Of a stretch of DNA of 64,000 bases, positions 11,905-25,149 are shown one piece after another; position 1 is the stretch's first letter; each line of letters opens with the position of its first letter. The stretch covers positions 1,302,001 through 1,366,000 of the forward strand of contig VTFK01000046.1 of assembly GCA_009617715.1 (NCBI GenBank), given 5' to 3'. Made by a program: the position numbers and the translations under genes. Source of the DNA: Plectrocnemia conspersa (lineage: Eukaryota > Arthropoda > Insecta > Trichoptera > Polycentropodidae). The notes below the pieces were generated by a model. The model made no database searches and was not told the DNA's origin. It was given only the letters and a program-made list of their open reading frames with translations.

Positions 11905-14005
11905 TTTAAACATATGTTGAACCAGCAATAAATATCCATTTTATAAGCGTTATTTTTGCTATTAAGGTGATTTTAGTGTCATTTCCATACATAATTAATG
12001 TTAAAATTATATTTTGGCGATGAGCTCAAATAAAAAAGATAATAATATTTTTACATCTTTCTTAACGTGCTCTATAAATATTAACATTTCAGGGGTAGTT
12101 ACAATCTTTCTTATATTTAAAAATTACTGCTTTAAATTTATAAGAGCAAGAAAAAAAGGATAATCGTATTACAGAACGATAAAAATATAATAATGATACA
12201 ATCATTTTCATCCCCATGAAATACATGATTGTTAAAAAAACTTTATGGTAAGAAAGTAATTGGGCCTTTTCGTTTATTCAACGTTGCTTTCAGACTAAGC
12301 TTCATATCAAAATAATGAGAAATTACTGAAGTAATTACAATTCTTAAATCAGATTAGTCTATAAAAGAAGCATCATAATAATCATAATAATAATAAAATT
12401 ATTATTTGTTATTCCAGATATTTCTAATTTATTTACAATTAAAACCAGTGATTTAAGAAAAAAATAATATATTTGACTTATTTATTTCATAACTAGCATA
12501 TGATATTAAAAAAAATATTAAATGAAAACATTATTTGGCTTTGTTTTTTTTTTGTATTTTGATAAACTTCAGAAACTATTGCCTAAATTTTAACCTCTTA
12601 TATTGTGAAAATGGAAGACGTCTATCCGAAGTCAAAGAAAATACTATTGGAGTCCCGCAGGACCAATGCTGAATATGCTGTGCTTCTTGTTCCTTTGCCA
12701 AGTAATAAATGTAACAGTTACATATACATATAAGTAGTTTAAAATTTACTTAAAAATGTGTAAATTTTGTAAAGCAAGAGAAATTCAGTCAAAATTATCT
12801 ATCAACGTAATAGATAGTATATTATTATTCAAAGTATTGGATTCGTCAGAAAAATACATAACATCACAATATTTGGTTGAAATCCAGTTTTAAATAATGA
12901 TTTTTAACTAAAATATATTGCTATGTGTGTAGCCAGAGATTCTATACTTTATCTTTAATATTTATTTTTAAAAAATACAGCGTAAAGTTTTATATAAAAA
13001 TGTAAAAGTTGTACAAAAGAGGAAATTTCTAAGCAGAGCAATTTTAACGATAGATTTTTATAGGAGGAAAAAGAAAAGCTAATCTATAATTTCGGGAATA
13101 ACAAGATTGTATTTCAAGAAGTTAGCGAGACGATTATAATCTCCCTAATATTCCCATATCTCTTAGATAATGTGGCTAAGAATTAACCTCGGGACAAACC
13201 CAAAGGCATAATGCTTTATCGGTGGTGTCTTATTAGTTGGACATACCGCAAATTGGGGCATCATATTAAGCGCAGTTTTGAAACTATCAGATTATATAAC
13301 GGGTAATAGGGGTCAGTAGAGAAGATGCTATACAACTATTACTATTACAGTGAAAGGCTTAACTTTTAATAAGTAGGTTCTGTCTTTCAAATACATATAT
13401 ACATATTTAAAAAAAATAGACGTTGGAAAATAAAATTATTTTATTTTAGTTTGTCTTGAAACGATAGCCCAGCCCTATTGTTGATTTATTTACTTATAAA
13501 TTTTTTTAAATTATGTATTTATTTACAGAACATTGCAAATAAAACAAAATGAGCGTTTAAAATATAAGGACTTTGCTGTAACATTTTTCAGAGTAATTGC
13601 GAATTATATCTAAAGCTAAAAAAACATATTTCCTATATAATAAAATACGTTGCATTAATTTGCTTTTAATTATTCTTAAGCGATCAGCTATTATATTTTC
13701 GAGGTTTCAACCCTAAGGGGTGGGACTCCGCAGCCAGTAAGACACAGATGGAGACTAGTGAGAATTTGATTAGATTATAATATATATTGCAACAGATCGC
13801 GATATTGCGAGATCGTTATTCTCCGAGAGATGATGTCAAAATAATTTTATAATTTTTGTAGTTTTTTTTATGTATTTTCAATTTAAAAAATTCACTAACC
13901 CCTCATGAATGTCTCAATAATTTATATGCAATAAACGTGTATTGAAATTACATAACTTTCCTTGAAAAATTTTACTCTTTTTAAACCGCGTGAGTGACGA
14001 TCCGT
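11905..14005. other. AT-rich non-coding stretch
   Basis: Holds one very weak reverse-transcriptase-like stretch (12600-12715, listed separately) and two less AT-biased patches (13060-13340 and 13690-13830) without recognisable content. Confidence 0.5.
12600..12715 (+). pseudogene. Possible reverse transcriptase motif-B scrap
   Basis: One frame reads ENTIGVPQ and, after a one-base shift, GPMLNMLCFLFLCQV, which resembles the GVPQG...LGP.LF..Y..D region of LINE reverse transcriptases. Nothing before or after supports it, so this is a weak call. Confidence 0.25.
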
Positions 14006-14009
14006 GTGG

Positions 14010-14132
14010 GTTAATATGAGCAATCGCTTTGAGACCAATTTTTGTGTGAGCCAGTTGCCTTGTGAGCAATGTTAGTGTGAGCAATAGTCCACATGAGCAA
14101 CCTTTGTGTGACCAGTTTTCATGTGAGCAAAG
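14010..14132. repeat. Degenerate minisatellite, TGTGAGCAA units
   Basis: The nonamer TGTGAGCAA or close variants occurs about seven times with irregular spacing of 15-25 bases (for example at 14061, 14076, 14092 and 14122), interleaved with CCAGTT-type spacers. Confidence 0.7.
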
Positions 14133-14479
14133 ATCACCGAACCGTTATTACATTTTAAAAAATATAAATATTATCACGTATTGCTAGCTTTTGCTACACA
14201 ACACACAGCAGTGAAATCAGCATTATTATTGGCGATATATAAGAGTTTGACTTAATGTTCAAGTTATGTATTAATTCTCAAGAGAAATTTTTTTATAAGA
14301 TAAGCTTTGACAAATTTATCAAATTTCATTATTTTTTGACTTCGTACTAAATTGAACTTAATACATTTCTGACATCCTATCAAATTATTATCATTGTGTC
14401 TAAAGGTTGTATAGCCTTAAATAAAAATATTTTAGCATTCGTACATACACTGGGCTTTTATTATATTATATAAATAGCG

Positions 14480-14960
14480 ACAGCCGCACTGAATCCGATA
14501 TTTCCCAGATTAGCCGCGCAAATAGGGCGAGAGAGCGCAAATCGATGCTCGAAACGTTCACCTTGGACACGTTTACGTGGCGATTCCCGACCGTTCTCTG
14601 GATTCATTTTGTCCCTGGACTGCAGTGCGATGCACGTGCAAATTTAAAACGCGATGGTTGGCAAACACGATGATTGAAACGTCAATGGTCACGTAATATT
14701 ATCGCCCGGGCCGAGGAGATTGAATAAGGCTTGGCTGCATTTTAGAATTCTCGTCACGGAACCAGGAACAATTTTATGTTCAACTGTCAAATCAAACGAG
14801 CGCCAAGGAATAGTCAGGAGAAAGAGCATGAAACCGGGGACGAATCTATAAAGCTCGCGTCATAAAACTACGAACGAGCACGTTGCCTTATAATGGGCGA
14901 ACGCTTTGCATCTCGCTTGGGTAAGACTTGCTATTATTTCGTGACACACACGAACAATTA
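14480..14960. other. GC-rich island, candidate regulatory element
   Basis: About half a kilobase of near-balanced composition inside AT-rich DNA, with many CG dinucleotides and short symmetric words (ATGCACGTGCA at 14630-14640 contains a CACGTG E-box; GCCCGGGC at 14704-14711). No long open frame. It could be a conserved non-coding element or a non-coding exon. Confidence 0.35.
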
Positions 14961-15559
14961 TTGCAAAACTTTATAAACCAGATCGTGGGATAATATTTTG
15001 ATTACATATTAAAATAAAATTTTAAACTGGAATGTGAAATACATTTTAAATACGTCGATAAATATTAAAAGACCGTATTAAGACAATGAAAATATGGCAT
15101 TTTGATCGATAACCTTCATCTATCTTTGTAATAGTTGAAAGTTATACGCTAATGTACTTTGAACATTAACACAATATCTTTTAACTAAAGCAGATTAGGA
15201 TATATACAAAAAAATCGGTTATTGCTAAAGATAAATTTAAAAGTATGTTTGATTTCACAAAGATAAGTAAAAGAATTGTAAATATAATAAAAAATAGAAT
15301 TTAACAATTTCTGTTTTTATTTGATATACAATAGTATATTTGTTTGAGTGCTTAATTTATTTAAAATTAAACAATGCCTATGATCAATAAACAGAAAATA
15401 TTAATATGTTAATAACATACATATAGGTTTATATTAATATCAATAAAATTAAATGAAAAAACTTTTTGGGGAAAAAATGATAAAGGGTATTAATTATTTA
15501 GTAAATTTATAATTCCACGTGTTTCTGCGTTAGAAAGCCTTATTTTAAGCAAAGTCGTT

Positions 15560-16200
15560 TAATAAGTAAGCACTTTAATTTTAAATAATATAAAATATTT
15601 AGGAGTAATTGTTGATACAAAATTAAATTTTAAAGAACATTGTAATTACATATTAAAAAAAATTAGTAGAAAAATAGGTTTATTATCTAGATTAAGAAAT
15701 ATATTAAGTATAAATAAAAAAAAAAAATTTACAATAGTATAATATTGCCCCATTTTAATTATTGTGCAACACTATTAAATATGTTAAATAAATTAGATAT
15801 ACAAATGTTGCAAAAATTACAAAATAGGGCAATGAGAGTAATCTTAAATAAAAATAGATTAACTAATTGTAAAAAAGTATGATTGATAGATTAGAATGGT
15901 TGAATGTTCAAGAAATATTGAGTATGAATGTTTTAGTATTTATATATAAGTTAGAAAATAATATGTTACCAGAATATTTTAATAAGTATTTAATAAGAAA
16001 TAAAGATGTACATAAATATAATACTAGAAATAGATAAAATTTAAAGATTATTAAGTATAAGAAAACGAGTACGGCTAGGGGAATTATGTACGGAGGTTTT
16101 GATTTATATAATAGTCTTCCAAGAGAAATCCGAAACAGCAAAAATATAACGGGTTTCATAAATGGAATAAAAAAAAACACCTTCGTACATATAGAAATAA
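15560..16200 (+). pseudogene. CR1-like LINE reverse transcriptase, C-terminal relic
   Basis: Three successive frames give a collinear match to the region after the YADD motif of CR1/Rex1-type LINE ORF2 proteins. The first carries IKYLGVIVDTKLNFKEHC (15593 onward) and ISRKIGLLSRLRN; the second has LPHFNYCATLL and LQKLQNRAMRVIL; the third, from 15879, has DRLEWLNVQEILSMNVLVFIYKL and, past an in-frame TAA at 16035, GGFDLYNSLPREIRN. Two frameshifts and at least one stop make it dead. Endonuclease and catalytic RT motifs are absent, as expected for a 5'-truncated insertion. Confidence 0.88.
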
Positions 16201-16315
16201 ATTATAATATTAAGACTTTATTATTGTATATTTTTATTTTTTCTTTCTGTTATGTATTTTTTATATATTTTTATATATATTTACTAAATTTGTTAGATGT
16301 AAAAATTAGCTATTA

Positions 16316-16360
16316 AGCCAAATAAATTATTAAAATAAATAAATAATAAATAAATTATAA
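16316..16360 (+). repeat. A-rich tail of the CR1-like LINE
   Basis: AAATAAATTATTAAAATAAA followed by AATAAATAAATT repeats directly after the LINE relic; simple repeats of this kind commonly end LINE insertions. Confidence 0.6.
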
Positions 16361-16914
16361 CTTCTACAAAAATCAACAAAAAACGTTTATGAGAATCTTT
16401 TAAATACATTTTTTATTTGTCATCCTTAAATTATATAAAGGTGGGTTTAAAAATTCTATGGCATTGTCATACTCATGACATTGACTGTTTTTATTATTTG
16501 TGTGAAAGATGAAATGAAGAAAAAAAATAAACCCAGCCACTACTCGTCAAAGCTGTTTGCAAAAAAACATAATAAATCTTGCTTGTTTATTTAAGATCTA
16601 TCAAGCGTTTCACTGGCTGAAAAAATAGCATTTTCAAACTTTTTTTAAAACTATTATTTTAAATTTGAGAACGGGAGCTTATTAACCTAATAAATATGTC
16701 AATAAATATGGTGCGGTATTTTTATTTTTATATATTTAAAGGTATTTACTTATTAATTGTTATTATTAGGCAACCTTTTAGGTCCAAGTCTTAGTTTATT
16801 TGGTTTTTATATCCTAAGCTTTGAATTTCAGACAGCATACATGGATCAAAGTTGACGTGAAGAGAGAAGCGGTTGCATTTTTGGTCTAAGTTTTTGTTGT
16901 TGATCAGCGTAGTT

Positions 16915-17372
16915 TTAACCCTTTGAGTGGAATCGCTCAAAGGGTTAAATATTCTATTTAATATTTTTTAAAATTTAAATTAATCTCAATGATTTTTTAT
17001 AGAAAATAATACAAATAAATTGAAAGAGTACGAAATAAATAAAGATATCGAAAAATATTTTTTATCAAATTTATAAAAAATATCGAGAGCCTCTGAATTA
17101 ATGTGAAAAATCCACAAAAGCTGAATAATATATAAAAAATATAAAAAATGAATTAACGAAATTAAATATTAGAAAAATGCTAAAATATATTATTATAATA
17201 TATTATTACAAAAAAGGAGTATCTTAAATCAAACAATAAGCTATTGGAAAACATTGATTTTTGTCTTTAATTGACTATAAATGTAATATTTAAATATCAA
17301 CTTCATTTTGGAAATTAAGAAACACACAAATTAACAAACGTGTATATAATAACTCACTACTCAAAGGGTTAA
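16915..17372. mobile_element. piggyBac-like MITE with TTAA ends
   Basis: Bounded by TTAACCCTTTGAGT (16915-16928) and its exact reverse complement ACTCAAAGGGTTAA (17359-17372). TTAA target sites with termini starting CCC are the signature of piggyBac-type transposition. A second inverted copy of the terminus (CTCAAAGGGTTAA, 16936-16948) lies immediately inside the left end, so the first 34 bases form a hairpin. The 458-bp body is AT-rich without coding capacity, hence non-autonomous. Confidence 0.88.
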
Positions 17373-19920
17373 TTGGTACAGTATATCATTGGAAATTTCT
17401 TGTTAGAATGGAAGTTTTATATGGAAGTGAATGATATGCTTCAAATAAAAGTGCTAACGAATGTGAATTTTATACGGAAATTAATATTATGCACGTTGTA
17501 TAGGCTTATATACGTTTGGCCTAACTGTGAGAGGTTTTTTTGCCAATTCACTTCAACGTCACAAGTTTAGGATATGTATTTATTTATCCTCTTAATTTTT
17601 TTCATTGGAATATTTGCGTAACAACCCGAGTTTAAACAGATAAAGATTTGTAAATCTTGGACCCGTATTTGTTACTTAAAAAACTGTAATTAAAACCACT
17701 GTTTTAAGAATAATGCGAGGTTTAAAATTGCCATGAATTATAATATTCACACTATTGCAAAAACATATTAAGACAGAAAATAAGATTTTTATATATTTTG
17801 TCATACAAACAGTTCAAATGACAGGTTATATAAAAAAAGTCATAAAATTATACAAATATATTTGTTTCGAGACAAAACCGAAATTGAAAAAATAATTATT
17901 TTTATATCTCATCTTTATAATACACATAAACTGCAAATAAAATAAGAAAATTGGTATTTTTATGTTAGAAAACGATATTTCTCTGAATAAGTAAATTGCC
18001 ACGTGTACTGAAGGAGCTCGGGCTTTAATGGAATAACATCGCGGGGTATTAAATAAAATAAAGACAGTCGCTTCTGAAGCTAAGCTTACTCACTGCAGTA
18101 TCCATAGTAAAGCTTTTGTAACGAAAGCAATTCACGAAAAATAAATCTGTTTTGGATCAGGGTATAGCAGTTGTTCATTTTATTAAAAAGAGAGTTTGTA
18201 ATTTTATGTCATGAGATAGAAATCAATATTGTTACATTACGAGGTTATAATTTTTTCACTTCAATTTGAATATTTATCTGATACTTAAAAAATTTAATAA
18301 AAATAAGTAAAGGCTGCAAAATATAATAAGCTTATTATTGCTCCACGAAAAATGATTTAAAAATCAATTTCTGCAAGATAAAAAATAATTTGACTATATT
18401 ATTAAATTACTTGGTAATAGAAGATTATGATATTCAATAATTGATCGGTAATTTACTCTGCTTAGTAATACCAAGAAACTTATAAATCATATTTAAAGAA
18501 ATAAATGTATTTAATATGAATTTATATATATTTTTTTAATTACGTAAATAAATAATATGGTTATTATCTAGTGTTTTTATATAGGAGATTTAATAAAATA
18601 ATTTATTATTTAAAGTTGAACAACATAACTGGATGGAAAATATATATTTGATTAAATGAAAAAAACTTTTAAAAGCAAATATTTTTTTTGAAAATCTACA
18701 TTTGAAAATAATTTTATTAAGCGACTCTCTAATATGCAATATATATTATTATTTTACAGCGAAAAACCACGCTGCTAAAATCTTGAAATATACGTATGTA
18801 GGTATAATGTAATATATGTATACATACGTAATATGTATGTAAGTAGAACAACTGTATCCAAAACTATTTCCTGACATAACCGTGTTGTTGTTTTTGCGAC
18901 TAACACAGAGCAAAAACTATTTGCAGAGATTTGATAAGTTGACAAAAACCTCCCGCCGCGTTACTGTTATTGCATATGAGTTTTTTCTCTACGAGAATTC
19001 CATACACGGCGAAATACAATAATACTATCGCATTGAAATATTTCATCATTGTGTACGTAATATGTATTTTATACATGCCAATATTGTTTTATTTTTAGTC
19101 GTTATGCATAAACATGAACGTTCGCAATAATCAATACTTCTTGCACAAAATAAAATCTAGCGAGTCAAACCAACAAGTTAATAAAGGCACCACTCGAAGA
19201 AAATTTATATTGTCTTTGAAAACTTGACTCGGAAACGAGTGTAGAGAAATTCAGAGTGATGAATATTCATTGTTTGGTTATTTTGATTATGCACTTCCTA
19301 TCTGGTGAAACAACAACGGGTACTGTGCCAATTTGTCGTAAATGTTGTTTCATCAAACTTGCAACAATCAATTGTACAACACTAAATCTGCATTTGTTTG
19401 ATTTGTTATTGAAGATGTAATTAGCAGTGATTGTTGAAATTAATAATTTATATTATGCCAAATAAAACTTTTACAGAAACAGATGTAATAAATATATAAG
19501 ATTAATTTTTTAGAGCATCAAGAGCTTTTTATTGCTATGTATATTAAATTGAAATAATATTTTTACCCTTTGATCAACAGCTTTATATATGACTCGGAAA
19601 TCAAGAGTATTGAACTTTTTTATAATATTTATTCAGGCATTTGTACTTCCAGTTTTATAAAACGAGACTACCACTTTTTGTGGATAAATATTCAGCAAAA
19701 AAAAATGAAATATGGCTTTTCGCCATCGCGGTTTCGATGCCTATCCATTAATTTCAACTACGGGACTCGAAATACAAAACGTCGATGTTTTCACGCGCAA
19801 TTTTTTACGTCTTTTTACGCCATTCTGGGGGATAATGGAAGCAGTCATAGCAGTTGAAAACAAAGCATAAGCACAGTACATCCCGTCGTTTAAGATAAGT
19901 CTTTGTAGCGATTTAGAGAA
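17373..19920. other. Mostly AT-rich stretch with an island at 18.88-19.46 kb
   Basis: No gene recognised. The 18880-19460 part has more balanced composition and could hold regulatory sequence. Open frames at 17373-17570 and 19570-19857 show no domain. Confidence 0.45.
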
Positions 19921-19957
19921 AGAGAGATAGATATATATATATATAGAGAGAGAGAGG
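19921..19957. repeat. GA/TA compound microsatellite
   Basis: AGAGAGATAG, then an AT run, then AGAGAGAGAGAG. Confidence 0.9.
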
Positions 19958-19959
19958 AA

Positions 19960-20500
19960 GTTGCACAATGGATATTCACGGCGTAATAATTACTCGGTGG
20001 TTACAAGTTGGGGGCGCGAAGCGAACGACTCGCAATGCCAGTCGACAAGGCGTGGTGAGCAAGTATGGCCCTCTAATAAAACATCTTCAGTTAGTGAGTG
20101 GCGTGCAGGAGTTGGCAACTGTCGGGGAAGGAGCTTAGAATTTTGAAGTAGCTCGTATGGGAAAAAGCACATTGACTAGTTCAAAATACACGACATAGCA
20201 ATAAGATTATATCAAAAATAGTCGGTACTTGTTTTTGAGCGCGTGTCTTAGAGGCGATTCTAAAACAAGAGGTGAGGCGTCCGTGGAGTGAAATGATAGT
20301 CCAAGTCGAGTCGAGTGTGTTAAGACTAGTTTTATACCGCGTTATATACACCGCCGTACGAACCGTAGCCGTATCCCTACATTATATATTGTAGGGGATC
20401 GTAAGTATGCGGGCGTACTTTTGACAGGTGCTAGGTCCGCGGGTACCGCACGCGGGACTTCAGACGCGCGTGTTCCTTGTCTATTTACTACTGTTATGTA
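19960..20500 (+). promoter_or_regulatory. GC-rich island, candidate promoter or 5' exon
   Basis: A 500-base block rich in CG dinucleotides within AT-rich DNA. It contains a strong donor-like sequence GATCGTAAGTATG near 20399-20411, preceded by an AT patch (TTATATACACCG at 20342) that could be TATA-like. If it is an untranslated first exon, the donor would end it; no open frame with an ATG supports coding. A conserved enhancer is an equal alternative. Confidence 0.3.
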
Positions 20501-20851
20501 TGATTCGCTACGATTAATTTATTAAATTTGTAGAATGCATTAGTTAGCATAATATTTAGTTCGCTCGGATGTGTAGCTTTTGGCTTCCCTATGATCACAA
20601 AAGCTTGTTTTCAAATATTTTTTTATTGCAGTGCGAAATCGAACAGTTGTTTGCTCACACTTTTGGTAGCACCATAAAAGAGCAAAAGAATACCTATTAT
20701 TGATGAATTGTAGTCGACTATCTAGTTTTAAACAACAACAAAAGGATGACCTTGCCATTTATTCGTACATGATTTGTAAACTGTTCTGTTTAATCAGCGA
20801 TAATATTGAAAAATTACTCATCAATTAATTATTTGTGCTGTTCTAATAAAA

Positions 20852-20854
<3 letters not shown>

Positions 20855-20914
<60 letters not shown>
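20855..20914. repeat. (AT)n microsatellite
   Basis: About thirty uninterrupted AT dinucleotides. Confidence 0.98.
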
Positions 20915-20916
<2 letters not shown>

Positions 20917-23900
20917 ATCTAAAAAAATCAATACATAACCCGGTATAATCCCTTCTGAAGGACTTCATATACGAAGAAAGACACGCCAAAATAAAAATAT
21001 ATAACTAAATTGGAACCACTTAAAAATATACCAAGGAGGACCTGAACATAACAGAAAGAAATATAACGTGAAAGGAAGAAGTAAGAAACTGGAGTGGATA
21101 TTATATGTGAAGAAGACTCAGCAATCAATGAGTGAAATGCTTAGAAAAGCATAAATATATTATATAAAGATACCTTGATCATAAATACACATATTTTTTA
21201 TATTATTAAACTTTTCATTTAAAATATCTAAAATAAAATTATTGCACAATAATTTAAACAATGAGTATATAAATAGCATTTAAAATGCTACTCTAGGATA
21301 CTCTCTAATAATTGTTAAGCTTAAGGCTATCAACTAATCGTATATAAGTATTATTCATCGTTAATTTGAAATCTTTATTATACACGTTTTAGCTTTAAAT
21401 TAAAATTGCTTTAGCTTTGATTTTATTTTTATAATATAACTAACGTGAGTTTTTACTTTCTGTAAAATAAATAAAAGTATCGTCTTACAATATCTGTAAA
21501 ATATTTTTAATTTTACAATTTTGAGTATACGATTTATATTTAAAATTAATATAATAAGACTAATTTTGTTACACGCGGTAAATAATTTGTACGTAAGTAA
21601 GAATATTTCTCAAAAAATATAAAATGTTACAAAAACAATTTTTTTAGCTCAAATAATTTTAATGAACACTTATCTATATATTAATGAGCATAAAAACGTG
21701 TTTCTCAGTTTTAGCGTCATATAAATTTGGAAGAAAAACAGTTTCTAGTTTAGCGAAGAATGATCACTGACAAACCTGCTTAGAAAATGACACAGCGATC
21801 ATTTTTACTAGCCTTGTATCTTTACCCTTCAAATACCACTCGTATCACATTTTAAATATTTTTTAAATAATTTGTAACAAACCCCTTTAAAAGTTCAGAA
21901 TTATGGTTACCATAAATATACAATAATATTTTCTGTACTAAAATTGTTTATTATAATACTTACTCTGTGCTCACTAGCGAGACTTGAATATAAGACAATA
22001 ATAATAAAACTCTGTTATTTTCTGCAACATTTATTAATACGGGTTAAATGTAACTAATCCACCCTCAACGGTAATTTCGCCAGGCCGTATTAAATTTTAT
22101 ACGCGATTCGTAGGCACTATAACGCGCTCGGCTTATTCCTTCCACCCCACACGCACTTTAAAACTTTTTTATGTCACAACTGTCACTTTCAAATATAATA
22201 AGATTAAACATGGGCCATCTGCCCTTTCTAATATCGATTTTATTATATGTTAGTGAAACGTCTGCGGATCAAATTGGAGAATTCCACCGGAAGATTATTG
22301 CGAAAATGCGCTGTCCTAATTGGCGAAACGATTTATGTTTTAAATTTCCATTCGGATTAAATGGCAAATAAACATTCTTGAGATTTCACGAATAGTTGGC
22401 GAGTTAAATTGAAGTTGCAAAATAATTCGCTCTAACTAAAAATAGAAGGGGGCAGCGTATGGGTTGGCTCCGTAGTTTAAACGTATGTACGTAAATTCTT
22501 AAGTATATACTCACATACACGTGTATATGCATAAGCTAGTTGGATGATGTACGGATTTTGCTATTAAAATCTATTATTTTGTACTTTTTTTTCATATTTT
22601 TTACAATAGATCTTTTTTACTACTTAGTAGTATAAGTTTCAAATATATTTTTCTCAGATAATATTTTTTTTTATTTTCCATTAGATTAAACACAAATTTA
22701 TTTATTCCGATAATAAAACGCTATGGAATATTTGAGTCTTGAAAATGTACTTGGTTGTTAAACTATACTAAGCTCATACCAAATTAGTAAACATAGTTTT
22801 ATGCTTTAGGTAGTAGCGAAATGCTTTAGGTAGTAGTTTTTTATCCAACCATTGAGTAATAAGCTTTTATCGCAAGGGATTAATTTTCGTCGTAATTTAC
22901 GATAAGATTGAGTAATGGTACTATTTCACTTCACGTTTCTCAGCAGTACCCAAACGAAAAGTATTGTTTATTTACGAACATTTGCTGCTATACTAACTGT
23001 TTTTAACCCAAACAAAAATGTTTTAATTGCTTTTTATATCTATAATTAAAAATACCAGATTTAACGTTACCGAAATACACTTTCATAAATATAAATAGCA
23101 TGAAAGTGATAAAATTACATTTCCATTGTTAAAATTCAACAAACTATAGCCACCATTATTTTTAAACAAAACTATTACAACTGTTTTAAGAGAAAACAAT
23201 AATATGAAAACCATTGGTAGAGATTATTTACCTATCAAATTAAAAAGAATAGTTATAAATGCATAGCAAATAATGTTTAATTTTACGTCTGTTAAAAAAA
23301 CTTATTATAGTAATATTATTTGAGTATTAATAATTGTAATCAGGGCTTTTTTTGTCATGTAACGCGGTGGCACAACAACATTGACAGTTTACGTAAATAT
23401 GACGTGATTTTTTCAATTTATTTATTTTTAAGTGTAAAACTTTTAACCCCAAGTTTAAAAATGAAAGGTAATTTGACGACAAAAAATATGGAAATATGAT
23501 AAAAGCTTTAATTTAATTTATGGCTTTTTTTTTTTTACAATATAACGATTTAAAATGAGTAAGAATCAATCGAAGAACATCTAAACCAAATTTTTGCCCA
23601 ATAGGAGAGTTCAAAAAACAATTATCCCTTCTCAGAAAGCAAAAATCCATATCAAAAGCAATAAAATCGTGTCGGCGCCTTTTATCCTTTAATAATATCA
23701 CAATTTATTTTTGCAAAAAAAAACAAATAAACGAAAGCCTAAATTTAACATTAGGTACAATAATAACTTTTAATATAGAGAGCGATATACGCATTATTAA
23801 CTTCACTGCAATAAGTTGTGTGGCACAGTTTTTCAGCTGGTGATACATAATGCAAAATTTTATTACATAAGTTATTAAAGATACGAACACAGTGGAAAAA

Positions 23901-24240
23901 AAATAATTCAATTTTACAGATAACTATTTATCCGTGCAGAGATGCGTTAATCAAAATATCGCTGTAAATTTTTACAAACTCTAAAGGGGTTGTATAATTA
24001 TCTTAAGTCAGATTCAGATAAATTCACGCATTTGTAAAACAAAATTAAGTATACTATTGCTGAGACTTATTTGTTTTACTAATTACGAAGCTTAAAATAG
24101 AACTATGTATGTATAAAAAACGTCAAAACACACAATATAATAAAATAAAAATAAAAAATAAGTTTTTAAGAAAAAGCTAAAGTACGCAAGAAACACTCTT
24201 TTGTATGCAAACGCTACTTTAAATATGTCACTAAGATCAT
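20915..24240. other. AT-rich stretch with an island near 22.04-22.48 kb
   Basis: No gene recognised. The island includes a 66-codon plus-strand frame (22171-22371) with a hydrophobic start and two cysteines; nothing else supports it. A minus-strand frame at 23513-23701 also has protein-like composition (FDMDFCFLRRDNCFLNSP) but no family match that I can name. Confidence 0.45.
22801..22840. repeat. 20-bp tandem duplication
   Basis: ATGCTTTAGGTAGTAGCGAA is directly repeated with three changed bases at its end. Confidence 0.95.
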
Positions 24241-24254
24241 AAATCTGTTTACAT

Positions 24255-25050
24255 CTGCTTCATAAATTTAATAAAGCATTTGATTGCGTAAAACACGGTC
24301 ATCTTAAATAAGGCCTAAGTTTTATCTAAAAAAACTGTGTTGTAATAAGCATTGAGAGGGACAGACAAGAATATGTTCTTTGTCCTACACTGTCCATTAT
24401 ATACTTCAGAAACATATTTGAATAAACACTCCAGGAACAAATATAAATTGAAGTTGGCAAGGAGATAATTACCAATATTCGTTATGCTGATGACACTGCA
24501 TTATTTGCTGAGACCGTTAATGTATAATGATAATAATGTTTAAGAAGGGGCTTACAAATTAACTTTGATAAAACAAAATTTATGGTATTAAGCAAGCTCC
24601 ACGTGGATCGGGTATTATTATTAGATGGAGATAGATTTTAAAGGGTGAAGCATTTTAAATACATGTTTATTTAATTTTAAATACGACTAAATGAAGCTTG
24701 ACAAAGAGCTTAAAGTCCACGTCAAAATTGTTCAAAGACATTTTTTTAATTTAAAGCTGGTCTTACAAACATGCACATACATCTTTAGCTCATAATTAAA
24801 TTAGTAAAGTGTTATGTATAATCAGTATTATTGTACGCATGAGAGACTTGGACTTTGGAAGGATTGGAAGGGTTTAAAATGTGGTTTTATAGGTGTATAT
24901 TAAAATATCCATATACTAAGAGCTTTTTATTAACTGATTTTTTTTATGAAAGGATTAAATCCAGAACTTTTTTTAATTTGAAAATGGAATCAAGTACTTC
25001 AGATACATGATATAAAGTTCGAAATAGCAATAGGCAATTTTTACATTAAA
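24255..25050 (+). pseudogene. RTE-like LINE reverse transcriptase relic
   Basis: In order: motif A-like FNKAFDCVKHGHL (about 24270-24310), a stretch with stops, motif C NIRYADDTALFAETV (YADD at 24483-24494), INFDKTKFMVLSK shortly after, and a C-terminal segment in one frame at about 24806-24920 reading SVLLYA.ETWTLEGLEGF then MWFYRCILKYPYTK, with a Trp and a Cys codon turned into stops. This pattern is typical of LINE ORF2 proteins of the RTE/L2-like type common in arthropods. Several stops and frameshifts make it inactive. It lies head to head with other relics downstream. Confidence 0.82.
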
Positions 25051-25149
25051 AACTCTTTTCACATTTATATAATATTATACCTGTTTTATATAGATAAATA
25101 ATCTTATCATTAATTATGCAGATTAGTGAAAGAAAAACTTTAGTTTTGA

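Noticed and set aside
15908..16180. 90-codon minus-strand open frame
   Set aside because: It is antisense to the CR1-like LINE relic, whose plus-strand reading is clearly the real one.
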